A stretch of DNA of 64,000 nucleotides, from NCBI GenBank assembly GCA_014239365.1, contig JAAZZB010000031.1, positions 44,587 to 108,586 on the forward strand, given 5' to 3'. Below, piece by piece: positions 43,893 through 53,401 of the stretch. This DNA is from Verrucomicrobiia bacterium (lineage in GTDB: Bacteria; Verrucomicrobiota; Verrucomicrobiia; Limisphaerales; UBA1100). The number at the start of each line of letters is the position of its first letter. Within the stretch, counting starts at the first letter, position 1. Made by a program: the position numbers and the translations under genes. The notes under the pieces were generated by a model. The model saw only the letters and a list, made by a program, of their open reading frames with translations. It was not told the DNA's origin and made no database searches.

Positions 43893-43894
43893 TG

Positions 43895-44596
43895 TCACTT
43901 CAAATTCTTAATCCGAATGTTCCGAAACTGCACGGTCATCGCCGGGCCTTGATGCAGTTGCAGTGCGAGCAAGCCGTCGGGGCGGCGGGCTTTTTCGTCG
44001 TTGTCCACGAGCACCGTCGTTTTCACGCCGTTGATGTAATGCACAAAATGGAAGCGCTCGGCGACGATGCGGTATTTGTTCCACTCGCCTTTCTTGATGG
44101 CTTTGCCGATTTCCTTGGAGTCGCCAAATTTCTCGGCTTTTTTCTGGAGCTTACCTTTGTCGTTCAAGGAAAGCGTGGTGTGGAAGCCGCGGTCGGAGAG
44201 GATGCCGCGGAAGGCTTCGCCGTAACAAATGCCGGAGTAACGATCGCCCGCCTCGAAGTCGGCTTGATAGCCGCCGATGCGCCAGCCGTCGTTTTCGCCG
44301 CCTTTTTTAAAGCTGCGATATTGGATGCCGCTGTTGCCGCCGGTGATTTTGTATTCCAGTTCGAGGATGAAGTTTTTTGTGGTGCCGCCTTTCCAAATGA
44401 TGAAGGTGTTGCCCTTCGTCGGATTGTCTTTGGTGGTTTGGCCGGTGATGGCGCCGTCTTTTACGCTCCAGAATTTGGGGTTGCCGTCCCAGCCTTTTAG
44501 AGTTTTGCCGTCGAAGATTTTTTCAAATCCTTTTTCTTCGGCAATGGCTTGAAACGACAGCGCGGTGACAAACAGAATGGTAATGAGTTTTTTCAT
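43895..44596 (-). CDS. secreted DUF1080 protein (3-keto-disaccharide hydrolase-like)
   Basis: 233 residues with signal peptide KKLITILFVTALSFQAIA. DUF1080 is a concanavalin-like lectin/glucanase fold; the hallmarks here are FEKIFDGKTLKGWDGNP, FILELEYKITGGNSGIQYRS, WNKYRIVAERFHFVHYINGV and a final VQFRNIRIKNL. Some family members act on 3-keto-glucosides. Encoded between the epimerase gene and the PVC dehydrogenase, all on the minus strand, which fits an oxidation-cleavage pathway for sugars, though specificity is unknown. Confidence 0.87.
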   Translation of the reverse strand: MKKLITILFVTALSFQAIAEEKGFEKIFDGKTLKGWDGNPKFWSVKDGAITGQTTKDNPTKGNTFIIWKGGTTKNFILELEYKITGGNSGIQYRSFKKGGENDGWRIGGYQADFEAGDRYSGICYGEAFRGILSDRGFHTTLSLNDKGKLQKKAEKFGDSKEIGKAIKKGEWNKYRIVAERFHFVHYINGVKTTVLVDNDEKARRPDGLLALQLHQGPAMTVQFRNIRIKNLK

Positions 44597-44615
44597 GGTC
44601 GTTGGATTGGATGCT

Positions 44616-45461
44616 TTACTTGAACGCTTTCTTCAAAAACTTAAGTCCTTTGACGGCGATTTCTTCGCGCGTGGGTTCCATGCGCCGCCAGATGGCTGCG
44701 GCGCGGGCGATAACTTTCACATCCGTGGTGAAGCTCTCGATGACGACGTCGCCTTTGTAGCGGATGGATTTGAGCGCTTTGACGATGGGCGTCCAATCGA
44801 TGTGATCGTTGCCGGGAGTGCCGCGGTCGCTGCCGCACGCGTGAAAGTGGCCGAGCAATTTGCCGGCCTTGCGAATGGCGGCGGCTTGGTTTTTTTCCTC
44901 GATGTTCATATGGAAGGTGTCGAGGTGCAACTTGAGCACGGGGCTGTTGACGGCTTTGATGAGGCGCAGGCCTTTTTCGCAGGTGTTGAGAAAATCCGTC
45001 TCAAAACGGTTGAGTGGCTCGACGCAAATCTGCACGCCTTTTTTCTCGGCATAAGCGGCGAGCACTTTGAGATTTTTGACCACGAGCGCGAACTCGCGTT
45101 TTTGTTCCTTCGGCTCCACCGCATCGGCCTTGCCGACGACGCTGTAAACGGGCCCAATGAGCGACGGGCAACCGAGGTTTACCATGTGGTCGATAAGCGC
45201 TTTGCAGTATTTCATCGCCTCGCGTTGATCCTTGGCGCTGCCGCGAAAGTCGCGCCCGGGGCCCATGCACGCGCAGACCGAGCCGCACGCGAGCCCGTGT
45301 TTGTCGAGGGCTTTGCGAACCTTCACCGAGTCAATATGCTCGGGAGCCTCGATGGGAATCTCAATGGTGTCGAAGCCCCACTTCACAAACTTGGGAAAGA
45401 GGCTGGTGGATTTCGTCGTAAACGGCGAAGTGAATAAAAAGGAGTTAATGCCAAATCTCAT
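44616..45461 (-). CDS. sugar phosphate isomerase/epimerase-family TIM barrel (tagatose 3-epimerase-like)
   Basis: 281 residues. The metal-binding quartet of the xylose isomerase-like TIM barrel is visible: Glu148 (CVEPLNRFETDF), Asp181 (LHLDTFHMNIEE), His207 (LGHFHACGSDRGTPG) and Glu242 (VVIESF). The HFHACGSDRG-PG-DHIDW pattern resembles D-tagatose/psicose 3-epimerases. It probably interconverts ketoses or keto-sugars in the cytoplasm. It precedes the DUF1080 gene by 19 bases. Confidence 0.87.
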   Translation of the reverse strand: MRFGINSFLFTSPFTTKSTSLFPKFVKWGFDTIEIPIEAPEHIDSVKVRKALDKHGLACGSVCACMGPGRDFRGSAKDQREAMKYCKALIDHMVNLGCPSLIGPVYSVVGKADAVEPKEQKREFALVVKNLKVLAAYAEKKGVQICVEPLNRFETDFLNTCEKGLRLIKAVNSPVLKLHLDTFHMNIEEKNQAAAIRKAGKLLGHFHACGSDRGTPGNDHIDWTPIVKALKSIRYKGDVVIESFTTDVKVIARAAAIWRRMEPTREEIAVKGLKFLKKAFK

Positions 45462-45510
45462 AACGTGAAGCGCCGATGCTAGGCAAAGGAGCTGGGAGGG
45501 TCAACGGATT

Positions 45511-46788
45511 TTATGAATGCCGCAGGGCCTCGATGGGGTCCAGCTCGGCGGCGCGGCGGGCGGGGTAAACGCCGAAGACGACGCCAACTACGGCGGAGAT
45601 GCCGAAGGCGAGTAGCACGGCGGGGAGGGTGACGATGGTTTTCATTTCGGCGAAATGTTCCACCGCGAAGGGCAACGCCACGCCGAGCACCACGCCCACC
45701 ACACCGCCGGCGATTGAGAGCACGACGGTCTCCACCAAAAACTGCGTGATGATTTGGCTTTTCTGCGCGCCGAGTGCGCGGCGGATGCCGATCTCGCGCG
45801 TGCGCTCGGTGACGGTCGCGAGCATAATATTCATAATCCCAATGCCGCCCACGATAAGGCTAATGCCGGCGATGGAGCCGAGTACGATGTTGAAAATGCG
45901 TTTGGTTTTTTCCGCCTGCCGCAGTAGCTCGAGCGGCACAATGATTTCGTAATCCATTTTTTTGTGCGCGGTTTTTAGCGCGGTGCGGATGGCGGGCACG
46001 GTGGCTTCCACTTGATCCACATCGGCCAGCTCCACCACCAACTCGTGCAGCTCCACGCGCTCGCGCATTGAGCCGCCGGTGGTGCGTTCGGTAAATAAAA
46101 TGCCCAAGCGCGCGTGCGCGGCGGCGAGCGGAACATAAACATTAGCATCAAGCGCACGGCCGACATTATCCTGCCCCGGCGCACGCGCGCTGGCGGCGGC
46201 CGTTTCGCGCACCACGCCGACGACCCGAAAAATCTGCCGGTTGTTCAGCTTCACTTCGCCGCGCAACGGATCGGAAATAGGAAAAAGTTTTGCGGCCATT
46301 GAATCGGTGATCACACACACGTTAAAGTGCGCATCCGTTGCGAGCAGGAAGCGGCCCGCAAGCAATTCCATTTGGCTCATCCGCAAGTGATTGGGTTGCG
46401 TGCCCCACACCGTGCCGGAGACTTCTTTGCGTCCGGCGCGAACGCTCATCCGATAGCGGCGCTTGGCCAGCGTGGCGGTGATGCGTGGGCGCAATGTTTC
46501 TTCCAGCAACTGAATGTCCGTCAATTTGAGCCCGTAATTGGCGGTGTAGGTTTGCAGACTGGCGGCGGTATTTTGGCCTTTCGGCGGCGGCACACTGCGG
46601 ATGATGACGTTGCGGCTGCCCAGTGCCCGGATAGATTCCTGCGCTTCAAAACTGGCGCCCTCGCCAATGGCGAGCATCGCGATCACGGAGCACACCCCAA
46701 AGATAATGCCCAGCATCGTAAGCAGCGAACGCATTTTGTGAAGCATCAAACTCTTGATGCCGAGATGAATGACGCGGATGAGGTTCAT
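45511..46788 (-). CDS. MacB/FtsX-type ABC permease C of the nine-gene efflux operon
   Basis: 425 residues. N-terminal transmembrane helix after HLGIKSLMLHKMRSLLTMLGIIFGVCSVIAMLAIGEG, a MacB-type periplasmic core domain (about 45-270), and three C-terminal helices with SLIVGGIGIMNIMLATVTERTREIGIRRALGA and PARRAAELDPIEALRHS. No fused nucleotide-binding domain. It is the last gene of the operon, 11 bases after adaptor C. It must borrow an ATPase, presumably the single one encoded at 55113. Confidence 0.9.
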   Translation of the reverse strand: MNLIRVIHLGIKSLMLHKMRSLLTMLGIIFGVCSVIAMLAIGEGASFEAQESIRALGSRNVIIRSVPPPKGQNTAASLQTYTANYGLKLTDIQLLEETLRPRITATLAKRRYRMSVRAGRKEVSGTVWGTQPNHLRMSQMELLAGRFLLATDAHFNVCVITDSMAAKLFPISDPLRGEVKLNNRQIFRVVGVVRETAAASARAPGQDNVGRALDANVYVPLAAAHARLGILFTERTTGGSMRERVELHELVVELADVDQVEATVPAIRTALKTAHKKMDYEIIVPLELLRQAEKTKRIFNIVLGSIAGISLIVGGIGIMNIMLATVTERTREIGIRRALGAQKSQIITQFLVETVVLSIAGGVVGVVLGVALPFAVEHFAEMKTIVTLPAVLLAFGISAVVGVVFGVYPARRAAELDPIEALRHS

Positions 46789-46799
46789 ACGCAGCGGAC

Positions 46800-48509
46800 T
46801 TATCGCCCGGCCGCGGTTGGCGTTTTGCCTTTGTTGGGTTTGGAGGGCTCTGCGATTTTCGGCGACAATGAAACTTGGTCGCCCGCCGAAAGGCCTTTCC
46901 GGATTTCAATGAAGCGATCATTGAATTGTCCGGTTTCCACTGGAACGGTTTTCACGGTTTCGCCCCGCTTCACCTGCACCACTTTTTTTCCGCCGTGCGA
47001 GGTGACGCATTGCACGGGAATCTTGAGCACATCGTTCAGCTCGGCGATGACGATTTCCGCGCGTGCAGAAACGCCCGGCTTGAGATCCGCCGGCAGTCGG
47101 CCTTGTTTGTCCACGATCCAAACGTCCGTGTCGTACACCGAAATATTTTCATAATAGCGCCGCCGTTGATCCGGCGTGGGAGCCACTTTGCGCACGATGC
47201 CTTCAAACTCCATTTCCGGCAGTGAATCAATCCGCACCACAGCTTTGAGTCCGTTGCGCAGATGGCGCACATACGATTCGTGCACCTGCACGACGGCCAT
47301 GAGCTCGCTGACGTCCGGCAAATCGATGACGTTGTAGCCCTTGCGAATATCAGCGCCGAGCTTGATGTAGCTTTCGTTGGAGCGCGAATTGCTTTGCGCA
47401 AAAATCACAAGGCCATCCTGCGGGGCGCGCATTTCGGTCTTGATCAGTTCTTCACGGTAAAGCTCCAGCTTATTACGCTGTGCCTCCAGGCCGGCCTTGC
47501 GGCGGGCGACGACTTCCGTTTGGTTTTCGACGATGGCCTTGGATTTCCGAATCATCCGCGTTTCGCTCACGCGCATTTGGGCGAGGCGCGACTGGTTGCG
47601 CTTGGTCATTTGCGGGATGTCAAATCGCTCCAGCAGATCCTTTTGTTTCTTGTATTTGGTGATGAGATTTTTTTGTTTTTGAATGGTCAACTCATCCGCC
47701 TGCACTTCGAGGTCGGTGGCGTAGCCTTTGCTGCGAAGTTTTTTAGTGCTGACGAGCCGATCCTCGGCACGTTTGATTTCTTCCTCCGCAATATCGATAT
47801 CACCCTTCAACGCCAGCCGGGCCAATGGCGCGGTGCCTTCGATATATTTTGCCAAATCCTGTTCGGCGAATTCCACATTCAGTTCCGCCTGTCGATCGGC
47901 TTCGGCGGTTTCAATCTTGCGCAGCTCTAAATCTTTTTCCGCATTGCTTAAGTCGCGTTTGGCGTCCTCCACAGATTTAGTTTGGCTAAATAATCGTTCG
48001 CGCAAAAGTCCATCTTCAAACTTCACCAACAAATCGCCGGGCAATGACAGTGTTTGGCCCGGAACCAACTCAGCCCAATCCGTATCCGGATTGACGCGTT
48101 GAAGGGTTTCTTCGAACGCCACAATTTGCAACGAGTTGGCGCGGGCCGTTGTGCCGAGAGGTTGGGCGAGGGTCAGAAATTTTTGGGCAATCGTTTGCAG
48201 CGTGTCGCCGACCTCCACCTGATATTGGCGCGGGCCTTTGACGTAGGTGCCTTCATTGACCAGCTCAACGATGGTGCCGCCACCGGCGAGGGTGCAGCGT
48301 AGGTTCAGCTTGCGGGTGGAATCCAGCGCACCGCCTTCGGACACCGTCACGCGCAGATCGCCGCGCTGGGCGGTGATAAATTGCGTGACCACCGCCGGGC
48401 CGTCGGCGGGTTCGAACCATTTGGCACCCATAAACACGCTGGCCAAAACCACGATGATTACCGTGGTCCACGCCGGATGCCGTTGAATGAATGCGCGCGC
48501 TTTAGCCAT
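46800..48509 (-). CDS. MacA/HlyD-type adaptor C with internal LysM-like segment
   Basis: 569 residues. One N-terminal transmembrane helix (TVIIVVLASVFMGAKWF) anchors it in the inner membrane. The barrel/lipoyl part is split: its first half (about 42-92) is followed by a LysM-like segment around 93-158 with YQVEVGDTLQTIAQKF and LVPGQTLSLPGDL, then a long coiled coil (about 165-365), the second lipoyl half and beta-barrel (EMRAPQDGLVIFAQS, YNVIDLPDVSELMAVVQV). The coiled coil should contact the TolC partner. It lies between TolC B and permease C with 15 and 11-base gaps. Confidence 0.86.
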   Translation of the reverse strand: MAKARAFIQRHPAWTTVIIVVLASVFMGAKWFEPADGPAVVTQFITAQRGDLRVTVSEGGALDSTRKLNLRCTLAGGGTIVELVNEGTYVKGPRQYQVEVGDTLQTIAQKFLTLAQPLGTTARANSLQIVAFEETLQRVNPDTDWAELVPGQTLSLPGDLLVKFEDGLLRERLFSQTKSVEDAKRDLSNAEKDLELRKIETAEADRQAELNVEFAEQDLAKYIEGTAPLARLALKGDIDIAEEEIKRAEDRLVSTKKLRSKGYATDLEVQADELTIQKQKNLITKYKKQKDLLERFDIPQMTKRNQSRLAQMRVSETRMIRKSKAIVENQTEVVARRKAGLEAQRNKLELYREELIKTEMRAPQDGLVIFAQSNSRSNESYIKLGADIRKGYNVIDLPDVSELMAVVQVHESYVRHLRNGLKAVVRIDSLPEMEFEGIVRKVAPTPDQRRRYYENISVYDTDVWIVDKQGRLPADLKPGVSARAEIVIAELNDVLKIPVQCVTSHGGKKVVQVKRGETVKTVPVETGQFNDRFIEIRKGLSAGDQVSLSPKIAEPSKPNKGKTPTAAGR

Positions 48510-48524
48510 TTCTTATTTCAAAAA

Positions 48525-50222
48525 TTATTTCTGTTCGCCGAACACTTGTCCGGGCGTGATCAGGTTGGGCAACTGCGCCCCGCCGAGCGGATTTACCGGC
48601 GCCACGCCACCGGGAATGGGCTGGTTTTTCAGCCAAAACTGTCCGGTTTCGACGCGCATAATACCCAAATTCTTCAACAAATTCCAGCGCGCAATGTGGT
48701 AGTTGACCATCGCGCCGGTCACCGCATTTTGCGCGCTGACGAGGTCGGCCTGCGCCTCGAGTTGATCGCGGATGTCGGCTTGATTTGCATCGAGCAAAAG
48801 CGGCATCACATTCACGCGCTGCTGGGCGAGGGCGAGGGCGTTTTGCTGGATGAAATAATTTTCGCGTTGTTGGGCCAGTTGCCGGACACCCTGCCGAATG
48901 GCCTCGCGCAAGCCATCCAGTTGCGTGGCTAAGGTGCGCAGTTGTTTTTCAAAATTAATGAGGCTCGTGCGGTACGCGTTGCGCTCGGTTAATTTATCGA
49001 ACGGCAAGCCCAGTTGCAGACCGGCGTTGGCCGCAAAATCTTCCGGCGAAAAGGAACTGCAAAATTGTTTGGTCAGCGAAGCATCGGCCACAAGGTTGAG
49101 GCTCGGTTGGAGGGCATCGGCCGACACACGCACTTTGCGTTGGGAATCCTCATACTTATCAATTTGGTTCAGCATATCGAGCCGATTAGTGACGGCGATG
49201 AGGTAGCCATTGCGCGCATTGAGCTCCAGCGGCGTGAGGCCCGTTTGCACCAGCTCGCGCAAAGCGGTGTCGTCCAGCTTGAGGTCCTCGCCCAGCGGCA
49301 GGCCGAGCCGTTGCTTGAAGGCATCCAGCGCCGCGCGGTAGCCCTCCACGGCGGCCAGATATTTTACGCGGGAAGACAGTTCCTCCTGCCGCGCCTGATC
49401 CACCTGAAACTTCGGCAACCGCTGCGCTTCCACCATCGCCTCCGCCCGCGCGCGGGAAGCCTGCAGATTTTGGTAGTTGCTGTAACTGTTGCGAACCGAA
49501 TCTTTTTTCTGAAGAATGCGGAAATATTCCGACACCGTTTCGATGGCAAACGTTTTTTGGTAATGGCTGAAATTGCGCACCGCATACACCACATCGCGCT
49601 CCGCCTGCGTGAGCACCTCCTCGGCGATGGCCCGCCCCGCGCCGCGCAGCAGCGGTTGAGTGAGTTTGAGCGTGATGTCCGGCACTTTGGGTTTGCCGTT
49701 GAAATAGAGCACGAGATCGTTTGCCAATGTGGCAGTGAGCGTGCCGCCGGTTTTGAATAGTTTGCTGAACGTAAGGTCGAGATCGGAATCGCCTTTGAGG
49801 CCTTTGTCCGATTCACGCACGATGCCGAGATCCGCCGTGCTTTTGGTGGGCTGCCACACAAACTTGTGCCGCGTGCCGGTGAGCGATAGCGCGGATAAAT
49901 AAAGCGTCTCCTTCTGCAATTGATACGCGCGGTTGTTGGTGATGGCCATCCCCAACGCGGCATTGAGAGTGAGCACACGGGCGTTGTCGTTGAAGCGCGC
50001 GGTGATAATTTCCGCGGGCGGAATCGCATCCGGCGCGCGACCGCTCCATTCAGTGCCGATACCGTAATCCTGCTCCGCGCCGAGCACATCCGTGCCGCGT
50101 TGTTTGAGAATGCCGTACACCTCGGCATCAGCGGCATCGCGAAACTTAGCCGCCTCGCAGCCGGCAAACAACAATGCCGCCAAGCTGAACGTGCCAATTA
50201 ATTTTGCGGTTAATTTTTCCAT
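48525..50222 (-). CDS. TolC-family outer membrane lipoprotein B
   Basis: 565 residues with a lipobox, SLAALLFAGC. The TolC/OEP repeats are visible as long alpha-helical, Gln- and Ala-rich stretches (YFRILQKKDSVRNSYSNYQNLQASRARAEAMVEAQRLP and the C-terminal half), with beta segments such as TLTATLANDLVLYFNG between. It shares blocks with TolC A (LQKETLYLSALSLTG-RHKF), so the two arose by duplication. It follows permease B by 46 bases and precedes adaptor C by 15. Confidence 0.88.
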   Translation of the reverse strand: MEKLTAKLIGTFSLAALLFAGCEAAKFRDAADAEVYGILKQRGTDVLGAEQDYGIGTEWSGRAPDAIPPAEIITARFNDNARVLTLNAALGMAITNNRAYQLQKETLYLSALSLTGTRHKFVWQPTKSTADLGIVRESDKGLKGDSDLDLTFSKLFKTGGTLTATLANDLVLYFNGKPKVPDITLKLTQPLLRGAGRAIAEEVLTQAERDVVYAVRNFSHYQKTFAIETVSEYFRILQKKDSVRNSYSNYQNLQASRARAEAMVEAQRLPKFQVDQARQEELSSRVKYLAAVEGYRAALDAFKQRLGLPLGEDLKLDDTALRELVQTGLTPLELNARNGYLIAVTNRLDMLNQIDKYEDSQRKVRVSADALQPSLNLVADASLTKQFCSSFSPEDFAANAGLQLGLPFDKLTERNAYRTSLINFEKQLRTLATQLDGLREAIRQGVRQLAQQRENYFIQQNALALAQQRVNVMPLLLDANQADIRDQLEAQADLVSAQNAVTGAMVNYHIARWNLLKNLGIMRVETGQFWLKNQPIPGGVAPVNPLGGAQLPNLITPGQVFGEQK

Positions 50223-50268
50223 TTCAAACAGGGGAAAAGTTGGACGCGTGTACGCCGTAGTGATTCAT

Positions 50269-51573
50269 TTAAGAATGCCGTAACGCCTCGATGGGGTCAA
50301 GCAAAGCAGCACGGCGTGCGGGATACATTCCAAAAATAATACCGACCACCATCGAGAGGCCGAAGGCAAGCAGGACGGACCAGTCGGTAACGAGAGTGGT
50401 GGTTTCGAGAATGTGATGGCGGAAGGCGGCGAATCCACAGCCACCAAGCACGCCGATGCTACCGCCGATGAGGCAGAGCATCAGAGTCTCGGTGAGGAAT
50501 TGGAGGGTGATGTCGCCGCGCGTGGCGCCGAGCGCGCGGCGGATGCCAATCTCCTGTGTGCGCTCGGTGACGGTCGCGAGCATAATGTTCATAATGCCAA
50601 TGCCGCCAACAAGCAACGAGATGCAGGCGATGTACATGAGCATGCGAGTGTCGCGCGCCTTCTGCGCCTTGAGGGTGTTGAGCTCGTCAATGGGCACTTG
50701 GATTTCGTAATCGACGACGCCTTTGCGGGTGGTGTTGAGCGCATCGCGAAGGCGCGGCAAGCTGGGAATGACCTGCTCGACCGAGGCGAATTCCACGCGG
50801 ATTTCCGAAAGCTCCACGCGCTCGGCCTTAAGCAAGCCGGGACTGCGATCGATGTTCTTTGTCGTGTACAGCGCCTTGAACGTGGAGAGCGGGATGTACA
50901 CATTGGAAGAGGTGGTGCGGCCGACTGAGTCTTTAGTTTGCGCCCGCTTAATGCTGTCAGTGCGTTCCTGCAAAATACCGACCACTTGGAACACCTGCGA
51001 AGATTCAAACCCGCGCATTACAATTTTCTGCAGCAACGGGTTTTGGCCGACAAAAAGTTTCTCCGCCAACTCCAGCGTGATGACGCAGGAAGAGATGTGG
51101 TTGATTTCCTCAAACTCATTTAGAAACCGACCCACCACAATGCGGGCCTGAGTAAACGCGGGGTAAGCCGGGAACGTGCCGATCAACTGGCAGTCGTGAT
51201 TGCGCATTCCGTGCATTGCGTTTTTGCGCTGGGCAAGAATGGGCAGGACGCGCTGCACGCCGGGCACGGTGTTGCGAATGCGCGCGGCGTCAGAATTTTT
51301 GAGGCCGTAAGTGGCCACCCACTCGTGTTCCATTCCCTGAATCTGCAGCTTGTCGGACAAGGGCTTGACGCTGCGGATGATGACGTTTTGCGCGCCGAGC
51401 GCCTTGATGGCTTCCTGCGCATCGTGGCTCGCGCCTTCGCCAATGGCGACGAGGGTAATGACCGCCCAGACGCCGATGATCATTCCCAGCATCGTGAGGC
51501 CGCTGCGCAGTTTATGGAGCCGAAGGCTTTTTAAGCCAACGGCGATAATGCGAATGAGGGAGAACCCGTACAC
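50269..51573 (-). CDS. MacB/FtsX-type ABC permease B of the efflux operon
   Basis: 434 residues with the same plan as permease C: N-terminal helix after SLRLHKLRSGLTMLGMIIGVWAVITLVAIGEG, MacB periplasmic domain, and C-terminal helices with SLLVGGIGIMNIMLATVTERTQEIGIRRALGA and the terminal DPIEALRHS. No fused ATPase domain and no second ATPase gene nearby. It follows adaptor B by 22 bases. Confidence 0.9.
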   Translation of the reverse strand: MYGFSLIRIIAVGLKSLRLHKLRSGLTMLGMIIGVWAVITLVAIGEGASHDAQEAIKALGAQNVIIRSVKPLSDKLQIQGMEHEWVATYGLKNSDAARIRNTVPGVQRVLPILAQRKNAMHGMRNHDCQLIGTFPAYPAFTQARIVVGRFLNEFEEINHISSCVITLELAEKLFVGQNPLLQKIVMRGFESSQVFQVVGILQERTDSIKRAQTKDSVGRTTSSNVYIPLSTFKALYTTKNIDRSPGLLKAERVELSEIRVEFASVEQVIPSLPRLRDALNTTRKGVVDYEIQVPIDELNTLKAQKARDTRMLMYIACISLLVGGIGIMNIMLATVTERTQEIGIRRALGATRGDITLQFLTETLMLCLIGGSIGVLGGCGFAAFRHHILETTTLVTDWSVLLAFGLSMVVGIIFGMYPARRAALLDPIEALRHS

Positions 51574-51595
51574 AACAATGCTGCAGCCGGAAGGG

Positions 51596-53344
51596 CTAAG
51601 GGCTGCCTTGGGTTTTGGGGTCGGATTCCGGCTGGCCTTTGTTGGCCACGGCTTCCTCGAGGTTTAGGTTTTCCGCCTCGGACAAAGGCGAGAGATGAAC
51701 CTGATCGCCGGGCCGCAAGCCTCGTCCGGTGCCCGGCTCATCCTTGATGGCGATAAATTGTTCGTCGTGGTACTCGATGGTGACCGGCCGCCATTCGGGT
51801 GTTTGTGAATTTGGGTTCAGCACCCAACAGCCCTGTTCGGCAAGACCGCCGCGCACGCGGGTAACCACGCATTGGTTGGGCACTTTGATGCGTTGATTTT
51901 CGCCAATGAGATTGATGACTTCAATTTCCACGCGCGCGCTCATCCCTTCGGAGGCAGTGCTGGGAAGCTTGTCGCTGTCGATGGTGATTTCGCCTTTGAA
52001 CACGATGGTTTCGCTGTGGCGGCGCTGATTGGTGTCCACCGTAGCGCCCAGCTCCGAGAGTGTTCCCGGGAGGGTCACGCCTTCAATTTCCACCCAGGCT
52101 TTCATGCCGCGCTGCAGTTGGCGGCGCTTGGCCTGGGGCACATCGAGTTTTATTTTGAGTGATTTTGTTCTGGGCAACTTCAGCAAATTACGGCCGCGAT
52201 GCACGCGCGCGCCATTCATAATGGGGCCGAACTCTTTGTAGCTTTCAGAAAAATAAACGACCTGTCCGCTGGCGGGCGCGTAGATTTTGGTGTTGGCCAT
52301 TTGCTCTTTGAGCGCCTCAAGTTTCTTATGCTGGAAGGCGAGGGTTTTGCCCATTGTGAACACCGTGGAATTGGCGTCCCGCAAGTCGGCGATGTTTTTG
52401 ACTTTGGTGCGTTCGATGTTCACCTTCGCCTCGGCTACGGCCAGTTCGCGAATGCTCAATAGCGAAACTTGGTCGTACTTCTGATACGCATCCAGTTGTG
52501 CCTGTGCCATCTCGATGTTGTGGCGAAACTCGGCAACTTTCTGTTGCTCCTCGCGCAGAGACATTTTTGACAGAAATTGTTTGGCCTCCAATTCCTTGAG
52601 CCACTTGAGCTTCGCCTCGGAGATGGAAACTTTGTTGGTGAGATTTGTGATTTGGCCTTTCAAATCTTTTACACGATTTTTCACCGTGCTGTTCCGCGCC
52701 TTATCGAGGTCGAGCACTGCGTTGGTGTAAGTATTATCCGCCACCTTGCGAGATAAGGCGGTGCTGTATTCCAGAATCTCCATATTGCCTTTTGCGCGGT
52801 TCAGGTTGTTCTCCGAATTTTGCAGGGCAATTTCCTGATTGCTAATGCGTTCCTCCAATCCCAATGGATCCAACACCACCAACAGATCACCGGGAATTTC
52901 AATCTCCTCGCCCGCGGGTAGATTATCCCAATCCAACTCGCGCTCCTCATTCAGCAACCGAATTGAAAGGGCATCCTTGTCCTGATATTTGGCGATGGAT
53001 TCCAAAGTGTCACCGGCTTTGAGGGTGTAACGCGTGTTGCCCTTCACCTCTGTGCCTTCCTCGACAATCGATTGGATGGTCGTGGCGCCTTCGAGACCGC
53101 ATTTGATTTCGACCACATCGGTGGACACCAACTCGCCGGTGAGTTTTACCGTGACTGAAAAATCGGACTTCTCCGCCTTCCAATAATCCAGCGCGTGTGT
53201 CTCCTCTTTTTTCTGGCTCAACAATTGTCGGCCACCCCAAACGCCGCCGGCCACCAAACCAATCACCGCCAGCAAGCCGAGCAGTTTGCCCAGCGTAAAC
53301 CCGCCGCGATTGGCCTTCGATTGATTTCGTTTTTTCATTGTCAT
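51596..53344 (-). CDS. MacA/HlyD-type adaptor B with internal LysM-like segment
   Basis: 582 residues. N-terminal anchor LLGLLAVIGLVAGGVWGG, first barrel half with VVEIKCGLEGATTIQSIVEEGTEVKG, LysM-like insert about residues 103-150 (TLKAGDTLESIAKYQ, NLPAGEEIEIPGDL), a long coiled coil, and second half with KIYAPASGQVVYFSESYKEFG. The coiled coil carries EAKLKWLKELEAKQFLSKMSLREEQQKVAEF, nearly the same as in adaptor A, which marks a recent duplication. It lies between permease A and permease B. Confidence 0.86.
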   Translation of the reverse strand: MTMKKRNQSKANRGGFTLGKLLGLLAVIGLVAGGVWGGRQLLSQKKEETHALDYWKAEKSDFSVTVKLTGELVSTDVVEIKCGLEGATTIQSIVEEGTEVKGNTRYTLKAGDTLESIAKYQDKDALSIRLLNEERELDWDNLPAGEEIEIPGDLLVVLDPLGLEERISNQEIALQNSENNLNRAKGNMEILEYSTALSRKVADNTYTNAVLDLDKARNSTVKNRVKDLKGQITNLTNKVSISEAKLKWLKELEAKQFLSKMSLREEQQKVAEFRHNIEMAQAQLDAYQKYDQVSLLSIRELAVAEAKVNIERTKVKNIADLRDANSTVFTMGKTLAFQHKKLEALKEQMANTKIYAPASGQVVYFSESYKEFGPIMNGARVHRGRNLLKLPRTKSLKIKLDVPQAKRRQLQRGMKAWVEIEGVTLPGTLSELGATVDTNQRRHSETIVFKGEITIDSDKLPSTASEGMSARVEIEVINLIGENQRIKVPNQCVVTRVRGGLAEQGCWVLNPNSQTPEWRPVTIEYHDEQFIAIKDEPGTGRGLRPGDQVHLSPLSEAENLNLEEAVANKGQPESDPKTQGSP

Positions 53345-53401
53345 TGCCCAAATGGAAACTGTCTTTAGTTTACCTCAGTTCGCTGTTTTTTTCAAACGGC
53401 T

